Assembly: GCA_023248505.1 (NCBI GenBank)
Contig: JAHFEM010000080.1
Coordinates: 1 to 7,381, forward strand
Direction: 5' to 3'
Origin: Nitrospirota bacterium
Lineage (GTDB): Bacteria > Nitrospirota > Nitrospiria > SBBL01 > Manganitrophaceae
Length of the DNA: 7,381 nt
Under the pieces are notes generated by a model. That model made no database searches, was not told where the DNA came from, and saw only the letters and a program-made list of their open reading frames with translations. The translations under genes were made by a program, and so were the position numbers. Shown in pieces: positions 1-4,460 of this stretch. Each line of letters opens with the position of its first letter. Position 1 is the first letter of the stretch.

Positions 1-529
1 CCTCCATACTCCTCTGCAGATGGACTGGATCAATCGCCTCTCCAAACCAAACGACATCCGGCCGAAGCAAGGCATGACAAACCTCGCAGCTTGGAAGGAG
101 GGGAAGATCGAGGGAGCGGTTTTCCGTGATCCGGCCGCAGCGGGTGCACCTTACCCGCCAAAGGCTTCCATGCAGCTCGATCATCTTCCGGCTTCCCGCC
201 AAGGCGTGAAGCCCGTCTACATTTTGAGTGATCAAAGCAAAACCGGAACGAGCCTGTTCCAGTAAAACCAACGCCTCATGCGCCGGGTTGGGGCGTTTCT
301 CGGCGATGATCTTACGCCGCCAGTGATACCACTCCCATACGATCTCCGGGTGTGATTTAAATGCCTCCGGCGTGGCAAGCTCTTCGGCCTTAAACTGCTT
401 CCAGAGCCCCCCCTCTCCCCGAAACGTAGGAACGCCGCTGTCGGCCGAAATCCCGGCCCCGGTCAAGACCGTGATTGATTGGGCGGAAGCGATCCGATCG
501 CGCACTGCTTTAATCTGCTTCTCCGTCAA
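1..529 (-). CDS. cobB: NAD-dependent protein deacylase (sirtuin, CobB/SIRT5-like), 3' end outside window
   Basis: Sir2-family enzyme that removes acyl groups from lysines using NAD+, giving nicotinamide and O-acyl-ADP-ribose; expected in the cytoplasm. The 176 visible residues carry the NAD-binding GAGIS at 24-28, PTFRG at 34-38, QNVD at 102-105, the catalytic His in LHGS (H120), and a zinc site C128/C131 plus C148/C151. Y68 and R71 form the YxxR pair that, in SIRT5 and CobB, binds negatively charged succinyl or malonyl lysine, so desuccinylase as well as deacetylase activity is inferred. RPDVVWFGE (156-164) is the usual sirtuin stretch after the zinc module. The C-terminal part of the Rossmann fold lies beyond base 1. 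No in-frame ATG exists upstream. I chose TTG at 529-527, preceded by GGGAGG at 545-540 (10-nt spacer); an in-frame TTG at 547-545 lacks a ribosome site. It is transcribed divergently from the diguanylate cyclase gene. Family assignment is very secure; acyl preference is inference. Confidence 0.93.
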   Translation of the reverse strand, partial: MTEKQIKAVRDRIASAQSITVLTGAGISADSGVPTFRGEGGLWKQFKAEELATPEAFKSHPEIVWEWYHWRRKIIAEKRPNPAHEALVLLEQARSGFALITQNVDGLHALAGSRKMIELHGSLWRVRCTRCGRITENRSLDLPLLPSCEVCHALLRPDVVWFGEAIDPVHLQRSME

Positions 530-558
530 AGGGATCGATCCTCCCAAATTGATGGTTG

Positions 559-587
559 AGTATACCGAATCGCCTCCACGAAAACAA
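559..587 (-). promoter_or_regulatory. Sigma-70-type promoter of the sirtuin gene
   Basis: On the minus strand TTGTTT (587-582) is followed by a 17-nt spacer and TATACT (564-559), a good -35/-10 pair with optimal spacing. Transcription would begin near 552, giving a leader of about 23 nt before the TTG start at 529 that includes the GGGAGG ribosome site. Read from sequence only. Confidence 0.65.
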
Positions 588-603
588 CAGGATCAGATTT
601 CTG

Positions 604-633
604 TTGACATCCCTGACAGTTACTAAGTATTCT
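604..633 (+). promoter_or_regulatory. Sigma-70-type promoter of the diguanylate cyclase / SirB1-like operon
   Basis: A perfect TTGACA (604-609), an 18-nt spacer and TATTCT (628-633). Transcription would start near 640. That makes a start at the in-frame TTG at 641 unlikely and supports the ATG at 671, whose ribosome site GGGGAGGG lies at 658-665. The -35 box is only 16 bp from the divergent sirtuin -35 box. The interval holds a small palindrome, CAGA-TT-TCTG at 594-603, which could be an operator (speculative). Confidence 0.65.
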
Positions 634-670
634 ACGAGGCTTGAGTGCCTTTCAACCGGGGAGGGTCAGG

Positions 671-1618
671 ATGGGGCAAGGCTTACTTTTAGTGGAAAAG
701 GAACGGTCGAAACGAAAAAAGCTGATCAAGGCCCTAAAGCGAGGGCTTGTCCCCTGCCAGGCTTACGAGGCGGATACCCTTGGCCAAGGGATGAAGATCC
801 TCTCCAAAGAGAAAATCGATCTGATCATCTATGATGACCCGGATCAGGATCAAAACGATCTCTCCCATCTCTCAGCGTTTTACGAGCAACAACCCGGCCG
901 GGAGGTTCCTCTCCTCCTCATCGGTCCTCATCAAAGTCCCGCTCAAAAACGAAAGACGCTCAGCAGAGGGGTCTGGGATTATATCGATCATCCTTATCGA
1001 ATTGAAAATCTCCTTCTTCGGGTGGAAGTTCTCTTGCGTATCAAAGCGGGACAGGATAAGCTGAAGCAGCGCATCCGGCAATTGGAACGGCTCTCCATCA
1101 TCGATCCGCTGACGGGACTTTACAATCGGAAATACCTGAAAGAATTCCTTCAGCGGGAGGTCCGGCGGGCAGAACGGCAGAAGGGGCAAATTTTCTGTAT
1201 GATGATGGACGTCGACGACTTTAAGAAGATCAATGATAGTTCAGGTCACCTCAACGGGGACCGGGTCCTACAACAGATCGGCGCGACCCTCCGGGACCTC
1301 CTCCGGGGTTACGATTTCGCCGCCCGCTACGGCGGGGACGAGTTCACCATTGTGCTTCCACAAAGGATGGAGGAGAAACAGGCGATCGAGGTCGCCGATC
1401 GAATCCGCCAGACGATTGCGGGGGAGACCTTTGGCGCAACGAAGGGAAAGAAGCGGGGCACCCAATTTACCGTCAGCATCGGCCTCTCCATCTTTCCCTC
1501 CTCTGGGATCGAGACAGAAGAGGCTCTCATCGCCGCAGCGGATGATGCTCTCTACCAGGCAAAGCGCCTGGGGAAAAACTGCGCAATCCTTCATCACCGT
1601 GAATCAATACAGAAATGA
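671..1618 (+). CDS. Diguanylate cyclase with N-terminal degenerate receiver domain (REC-GGDEF)
   Basis: Predicted to make cyclic di-GMP from two GTP in the cytoplasm; 315 residues, no membrane segment. Residues 3-120 resemble a response-regulator receiver. D55 sits at the usual phospho-acceptor position, but the acidic pair is changed (E9/K10), the switch Thr is Gly (G85) and the conserved Lys is His (H107), so it may not be phosphorylated normally. A short charged helix (about 121-142) leads into the GGDEF domain from the typical DPLTGLYNRKYL stretch to the end. The active site is a canonical GGDEF (221-225), and the allosteric I-site RxxD is intact (R212, D215), so an active, product-inhibited enzyme is expected. 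Start: ATG 671 has GGGGAGGG at 658-665; the in-frame TTG at 641 would fall at the predicted transcription start and has no ribosome site. The stop overlaps the next gene's start by ATGA. Its input signal and targets cannot be read here. Confidence 0.93.
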   Translation: MGQGLLLVEKERSKRKKLIKALKRGLVPCQAYEADTLGQGMKILSKEKIDLIIYDDPDQDQNDLSHLSAFYEQQPGREVPLLLIGPHQSPAQKRKTLSRGVWDYIDHPYRIENLLLRVEVLLRIKAGQDKLKQRIRQLERLSIIDPLTGLYNRKYLKEFLQREVRRAERQKGQIFCMMMDVDDFKKINDSSGHLNGDRVLQQIGATLRDLLRGYDFAARYGGDEFTIVLPQRMEEKQAIEVADRIRQTIAGETFGATKGKKRGTQFTVSIGLSIFPSSGIETEEALIAAADDALYQAKRLGKNCAILHHRESIQK

Positions 1619-2460
1619 CTCCATCGAGAACGGAAAACCTCATCAAAGCGCTGATCCAACTCTTGGGAGAAGAAGAGGCGCACTTTGAAGTCGTCCGCCA
1701 GCAATTAATTGAAATTGGACCGCCCGCGCTTCCGGCGCTGGAGAAGTGCATCCGGGGAGGATCTCCGCTGATCGCGGAACGGGCCGGCCAGGTGACCGAG
1801 TCGATCCGGCTCGAAGCATTGGACGGGGAGTGGCAACGTTATGCCGAAAAGGAGCCTTGCTCTTTGGAGGAAGGGGTCTTTCTCCTGGCACGTTTCGCCT
1901 ACCCCGAAATGAATCCGGACATTTATCATACGCAACTCAATCAAATGGCCGATGTTCTCCGGAAGCGGATCAAATCCGTTTCCTTTCCCCCGAAGGTGCT
2001 CCAGACGATCAACGATTATCTCTTCAACGAGCTTCACTTCTCAGGGAATCGAGAGAGCTACTATATTCCTGAAAATAGCTATATCAACGCCGTCCTCGAA
2101 ACAAAGCAGGGGATTCCGATCAGCCTGTCGGTCGTGATGCTCCTTCTGGGGGAGAGGCTGAACCTCCCCTTGTATGGAATCGGGATGCCGGGACATTTTC
2201 TCGTCTCTTGGTCCGACCACGAAGAGGAGATCTTCATCGACCCGTTCAACAAAGGACAGATGTTGACCCGAGACGAGATTGAATCGCATCTCTCAGGAGA
2301 CGAAAAGGGACTCCTCGATCAATACCTTCAAAAGACATCGACCCGCCAGATCATTGCAAGGATGATCCGAAATCTGATTCATATTTACACTCAAAAGGGT
2401 GAGACTGAGAAAGGCGTCTGGCTGGGGCGTTTCCACGAACGGGTCTATCACTCCATGTGA
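1615..2460 (+). CDS. SirB1-like protein (transglutaminase-like domain, HEAT-like N-terminus)
   Basis: 281-residue soluble protein of the SirB1 / transglutaminase-like core family, whose biochemical role is poorly defined. Residues 5-65 look like paired amphipathic helices of HEAT type (QLIEIGPPALPALEKCI). The core follows with the family signatures PENSYINAVLE (152-162), GIPISLSVV (166-174), MPGHFLVSW (191-199) and IDPFNKG (208-214). H194 and D209 match the His and Asp of a transglutaminase triad, but the region where a Cys would be expected has Ser (S170/S172), common in this family as I know it, so peptidase or transferase activity should not be assumed. The C-terminal helices (about 240-281) resemble the TPR-like tail of SirB1. 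The ATG shares bases 1615-1618 with the diguanylate cyclase stop and has no ribosome site of its own, implying translational coupling. Family confident; function unknown. Confidence 0.85.
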   Translation: MTPSRTENLIKALIQLLGEEEAHFEVVRQQLIEIGPPALPALEKCIRGGSPLIAERAGQVTESIRLEALDGEWQRYAEKEPCSLEEGVFLLARFAYPEMNPDIYHTQLNQMADVLRKRIKSVSFPPKVLQTINDYLFNELHFSGNRESYYIPENSYINAVLETKQGIPISLSVVMLLLGERLNLPLYGIGMPGHFLVSWSDHEEEIFIDPFNKGQMLTRDEIESHLSGDEKGLLDQYLQKTSTRQIIARMIRNLIHIYTQKGETEKGVWLGRFHERVYHSM

Positions 2461-2528
2461 TCGGGAAAGAGAGACCCGACAGGAAATCGGATCGAACGAT
2501 GTTTTGAAGGAGATGGGGAGAAGAGGTC

Positions 2529-3083
2529 CTAGGAGGATTCCTCTTCGGGTAGATCTTCTTCGAGGGAGAGATTCCAGTAGAGGTAATCGCGCCAGCTCTC
2601 CGGAGTCTTCTTGATACCGATGGTGATGGTTAAGGAGGGGCTCCAATTCGGTTTCACCGGCTTTTTGATCAGCCGCATATTCGCTTCCGGGGGCGTTCTC
2701 CCGCTCTTCCGATTATTACATCGGATACAAGCGGTCACGATGTTGGTCCAGGTCTTCTTCCCCCCCTTGGCGATCGGGACAACATGATCAAAAGTCAGCT
2801 CCTCGGCTCGGAAGCGCTGGCCGCAATACTGGCAAGAATATTTATCCCTCGCAAAAATGTTCCCCCGGGAAAACTTGACCACCCGCTGATTTTTTCTGAT
2901 CTTGACCAATTCGAGGAGACGAAGCACGGAAGGGAGACGGAAGGTAATCGAGATCCCATGGACCTCCCGGTCATAGACCTCCAGAACCTCCACCTTCCCT
3001 TGGCATAAAAGAAGAATCGCTTTTTTCCAAGGGATGACCCGCAAAGGCTCGTAGGTTGAATTTAGTAGAAGGGTCATTTCCAT
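2529..3083 (-). CDS. HNH endonuclease-family protein
   Basis: 184-residue protein. Residues 4-75 form the conserved N-terminal region of a widespread housekeeping-type HNH family (LLLNSTYEPLRVIPWKKAI). The treble-clef nuclease module spans about 76-131: zinc Cys pairs CQYC (C84, C87) and CIRC (C119, C122), with DH at D99-H100, N114 and N123, so the H-N-N form of the motif is complete and a metal-dependent DNase fold is expected. The tail is acidic (EEDLPEEESS). No phage, restriction or toxin partner lies beside it, so a defence role is not supported; the physiological substrate is unknown. Start: ATG 3083-3081 has GAGGAGG at 3094-3088 with a 4-nt gap; the in-frame ATG at 3077-3075 would have a 10-nt gap and is a real alternative. 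It is convergent with the SirB1-like gene (68-bp gap) and lies downstream of tRNA-Leu on the same strand. Confidence 0.88.
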   Translation of the reverse strand: MEMTLLLNSTYEPLRVIPWKKAILLLCQGKVEVLEVYDREVHGISITFRLPSVLRLLELVKIRKNQRVVKFSRGNIFARDKYSCQYCGQRFRAEELTFDHVVPIAKGGKKTWTNIVTACIRCNNRKSGRTPPEANMRLIKKPVKPNWSPSLTITIGIKKTPESWRDYLYWNLSLEEDLPEEESS

Positions 3084-3097
3084 AGCGCCTCCTCGAA

Positions 3098-3106
3098 ATT
3101 ATACCA
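3098..3106 (-). promoter_or_regulatory. Extended -10 promoter of the HNH gene
   Basis: Minus-strand TGGTATAAT (3106-3098) is a perfect extended -10 element. No convincing -35 box lies 16-18 nt upstream, which such promoters tolerate. The predicted transcription start near 3091 is only about 8 nt before the ATG at 3083 and inside the GAGGAGG ribosome site, so either the leader is extremely short or the ATG at 3077 is used. Confidence 0.5.
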
Positions 3107-3202
3107 TTTTTACTCTGACGAGAGGTAAAGCCACAGGGGGGAGGAAACACCAAATACGAAAGGTAAGGCTTGAAAAAAGTAGGTCAGCAGCGGTTTTCCG
3201 GA

Positions 3203-3232
3203 TCATCAGCAAGAAGGTCATCAGAACGAAGG
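3203..3232. repeat. Two-copy 15-bp tandem repeat downstream of tRNA-Leu
   Basis: TCATCAGCAAGAAGG (3203-3217) is followed directly by TCATCAGAACGAAGG (3218-3232), with 13 of 15 bases identical. It lies 16 bp beyond the 3' end of the tRNA gene on the tRNA-downstream side. The rest of 3107-3248 shows no gene, and no terminator hairpin with a T-run was found. Confidence 0.5.
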
Positions 3233-3248
3233 TAAGAATGATCGAGGT

Positions 3249-3333
3249 TGGTGCCGAAGGGGGGATTTGAACCCCCACGGGTTGCCCCACACGCCCCTCA
3301 AACGTGCGTGTCTACCAGTTCCACCACTTCGGC
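3249..3333 (-). tRNA. tRNA-Leu (anticodon GAG), CCA encoded
   Basis: An 85-nt gene on the minus strand. The acceptor stem is GCCGAAG (3333-3327) with CTTCGGC (3259-3253), then discriminator A and an encoded CCA (3251-3249). The D-arm GTGGAACTGGTAGACAC is typical of bacterial tRNA-Leu. The anticodon stem CACGT/GCGTG frames the loop TTGAGGG with anticodon GAG (3299-3297), reading CUC and CUU leucine codons. The 13-nt variable arm, with a GGG/CCC stem, marks it as class II. The T-arm is GGGGG-TTCAAAT-CCCCC. All stems pair, with one T-G pair at the base of the anticodon loop, so it should be functional. Confidence 0.97.
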
Positions 3334-3344
3334 AAATTTTCGCC

Positions 3345-3373
3345 ATTATAATGAGTTCGCATTATCCTGTCAA
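3345..3373 (-). promoter_or_regulatory. Consensus sigma-70-type promoter of tRNA-Leu
   Basis: On the minus strand TTGACA (3373-3368), a 17-nt spacer and TATAAT (3350-3345): both hexamers and the spacing match consensus exactly. Transcription should start near 3338, about 5 nt before the tRNA 5' end. The discriminator begins GGCG; GC-rich discriminators are typical of stringently controlled stable-RNA promoters (known for enterics, inferred here). The direct repeat bounding the neighbouring insertion-like element begins 3 bp upstream of the -35 box, where an UP element would sit. Confidence 0.85.
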
Positions 3374-3376
3374 GCA

Positions 3377-3390
3377 ATCAGAGCAGCTGG
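3377..3390 (+). repeat. Left flanking direct repeat of the MITE-like element
   Basis: ATCAGAGCAGCTGG here matches ATCGAGCAGCTGG at 3535-3547 except for one extra A, with GAGCAGCTGG identical in both. It is separated from the left terminal inverted repeat by a single C. The position suggests a target-site duplication. Confidence 0.6.
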
Positions 3391-3433
3391 CAGTGACTCA
3401 TTTTGAAATTTAGAAAACAGACTCCATTCCGTC

Positions 3434-3453
3434 ATGCCCGCGGAAGCGGGCAT
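3434..3453. repeat. Inner hairpin 1 (ATGCCCGC / GCGGGCAT)
   Basis: A perfect 8-bp stem with loop GGAA, which fits the stable GNRA tetraloop pattern if transcribed from the plus strand. It is preceded by CGTC, as in the mirror-image hairpin 2. It differs from hairpin 2 at the third stem position, but the G and C there still pair, so the stem is preserved by a compensatory change. Confidence 0.7.
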
Positions 3454-3472
3454 CCGGGGCTTTAGGTCACTG

Positions 3473-3492
3473 ATTCCCGCCTACGCGGGAAT
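3473..3492. repeat. Inner hairpin 2, dRS3-like ATTCCC-N8-GGGAAT palindrome
   Basis: A perfect 8-bp stem ATTCCCGC / GCGGGAAT around CTAC, followed by GACG. It fits the ATTCCC-N8-GGGAAT pattern known as dRS3 in Neisseria, and similar palindromes are dispersed in many genomes. The likeness is by pattern only; common ancestry with neisserial dRS3 is not shown. Confidence 0.7.
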
Positions 3493-3534
3493 GACGACAA
3501 AAAAATGAACTCTTCTGAACCAAAATGAGTCACT

Positions 3535-3547
3535 ATCGAGCAGCTGG
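3535..3547 (+). repeat. Right flanking direct repeat of the MITE-like element
   Basis: ATCGAGCAGCTGG directly abuts the right terminal inverted repeat and repeats the left flank at 3377-3390 apart from a one-base indel. It is the second half of the putative target-site duplication. Confidence 0.6.
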
Positions 3548-3562
3548 GCTTCAGCAAAACGG

Positions 3563-3618
3563 GAAAGCATTTTCTTTGACGCTGAATCGATCCTGTCGTT
3601 GACTTGGGAAATGCTTTC
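3563..3618 (+). promoter_or_regulatory. Inverted repeat upstream of the transketolase genes
   Basis: GAAAGCATTT (3563-3572) and AAATGCTTTC (3609-3618) are perfect 10-bp inverted arms separated by 36 bp, just before the transketolase start at 3639. The loop contains TTGAC twice (3576-3580 and 3599-3603). TTGACT at 3599 with TACCCT at 3622-3627 gives a possible but poor promoter whose transcript would start after the ribosome site at 3627-3631. The repeat could be a two-site operator or an RNA hairpin in the leader; sequence alone does not decide. Confidence 0.35.
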
Positions 3619-3638
3619 TGATACCCTAAGGCCCGCTT

Positions 3639-4460
3639 ATGGAAAATGGAATCATCGAACAACTTCAGAGCAAGGCCAACCTCCTCCGGCGAGATATTGT
3701 AGAGATGATCGCCGCCGCCGCCTCCGGACATCCCGGGGGCTCTCTCTCGGCGGCCGATTTGATCACTGCGCTCTATTTTAAGGTACTCCGGCACAAGCCT
3801 TCCGACCCTGAATGGTCCGATCGTGATCGGTTCATCCTCAGCAAGGGGCACGGCGCGCCGGCCCTCTACGCCGCCTTAGCACGGACCGGCTACTTCCCCG
3901 TCGAACAGTTAAAAACCCTCCGCAGGCTCGGTAGTCCGCTTCAAGGCCATCCTGAGAAAGGAAAGCTTGCCGGCGCCGAAGCTTCGACCGGATCGCTGGG
4001 TCAAGGAATCTCGATCGGAGCGGGAATGGCGCTGGCCGGACGGCTCGATCAGAAAGATTACCGCGTCTATGTCCTGATGGGAGACGGCGTGGCAAATGAA
4101 GGCCAGGTGTGGGAAGCCGCCATGTTCGCCGCTCATTACAAGATCGATCGCCTCACCGTCATCCTTGATTGTAATCGCCAACAGTTGGACGGCTGGACCT
4201 CCGAGATCCTCGACATCGAACCGCTCGCTGAAAAATGGCGGGCCTTCGGCTGGCATGTGATCGATCTGGACGGACATGATTTCGGTCAGATTTTGAAGGC
4301 CTTTGAGGAAGCCCAGCGGACGACGGGAAAACCGACCCTCCTCCTTGCCCGCACGACGAAAGGCAAGGGGGTCTCCTTCATGGAGAACAACCTCGAATTT
4401 CACGGCGCGGCGCCGACCGCAGATCAACTTCAGGTGGCTCTCAAGGAGCTCACGCGATGA
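3639..4460 (+). CDS. tkt: Transketolase, N-terminal (thiamine diphosphate) subunit
   Basis: First half of a split transketolase, which moves two-carbon ketol units between sugar phosphates in the pentose phosphate pathway. The 273 residues match the pyrophosphate-binding half of a full-length enzyme (about 650 residues). Visible family motifs are SGHPGGSLS (H31), DRDRFILSKGHG (H71), PLQGHPE (H104), STGSLGQG (116-123), the cofactor/Mg motif GDG (148-150) with its Asn in DCN (N179), and H255 in the stretch before the C-terminus. All the expected catalytic histidines of this half are present. Start: ATG 3639 with TAAGG at 3627-3631, 7-nt spacer; ATG 3646 is out of frame. It overlaps the C-terminal subunit gene by ATGA, so the two chains are probably made in equal amounts and assemble as a heterotetramer, as in other split transketolases (inference). 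Confidence 0.94.
   Translation: MENGIIEQLQSKANLLRRDIVEMIAAAASGHPGGSLSAADLITALYFKVLRHKPSDPEWSDRDRFILSKGHGAPALYAALARTGYFPVEQLKTLRRLGSPLQGHPEKGKLAGAEASTGSLGQGISIGAGMALAGRLDQKDYRVYVLMGDGVANEGQVWEAAMFAAHYKIDRLTVILDCNRQQLDGWTSEILDIEPLAEKWRAFGWHVIDLDGHDFGQILKAFEEAQRTTGKPTLLLARTTKGKGVSFMENNLEFHGAAPTADQLQVALKELTR

Larger units (their letters stand above)
3392..3534. mobile_element. Symmetric 143-bp MITE-like palindromic element (non-coding)
   Basis: Ends are a perfect 14-bp inverted repeat: AGTGACTCATTTTG (3392-3405) and CAAAATGAGTCACT (3521-3534). Inside, two 8-bp-stem hairpins at 3434-3453 and 3473-3492 lie in opposite orientation, each with CGTCAT on its outer side. The layout is exactly mirror-symmetric: 14-bp end, 28, hairpin 20, centre 19, hairpin 20, 28, 14-bp end. 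The two 28-bp arms are equal in length but share little sequence beyond CGTC. Near-identical 13/14-bp direct repeats flank it. There is no coding capacity. These features match a non-autonomous element mobilised in trans or a composite of two inverted dispersed palindromes; I cannot name the family or the transposase. It separates the tRNA-Leu promoter from the transketolase genes. Confidence 0.65.

Noticed and set aside
20..265. Plus-strand 81-residue frame at the left edge
   Set aside because: It is antisense to the sirtuin, whose catalytic and zinc motifs are unmistakable on the minus strand.
641..670. TTG at 641 as start of the diguanylate cyclase
   Set aside because: It lies at the predicted transcription start and has no ribosome site, whereas ATG 671 has GGGGAGGG at the right distance.
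2461..2528. Possible terminator TCGGG / CCCGA (2461-2465 and 2475-2479) between convergent genes
   Set aside because: Only 5 bp of stem, 9-nt loop and no T-run; too weak to call.
2529..3083. HNH gene as part of a defence or mobile system
   Set aside because: The N-terminal region is that of a widespread stand-alone housekeeping-type family, and no restriction, toxin, phage or CRISPR partner is in the window.
3173..3206. Possible tRNA-Leu terminator using the run of six T on the minus strand at 3178-3173
   Set aside because: The only nearby stem is CGG-AAAA-CCG (3 bp) and it lies too far from the T-run.
3099..3290. Minus-strand 63-residue frame beginning [14 protein letters not shown]
   Set aside because: It reads through the tRNA-Leu 3' half; GVQIPPSAP is the familiar false translation of a tRNA T-arm and acceptor.
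3462..3851. Minus-strand 129-residue frame containing FPRRRESVT
   Set aside because: It is a translation of the palindromic repeat plus the antisense of the transketolase start; FPRRRES is a well-known artefact of GTCATTCCCGC-type repeats.
4077..4092. GDGV instead of GDGE in the transketolase N-subunit as an active-site defect
   Set aside because: The residue after GDG varies among active transketolases (for example GDGC in E. coli TktA), and the following NEG Glu is present.
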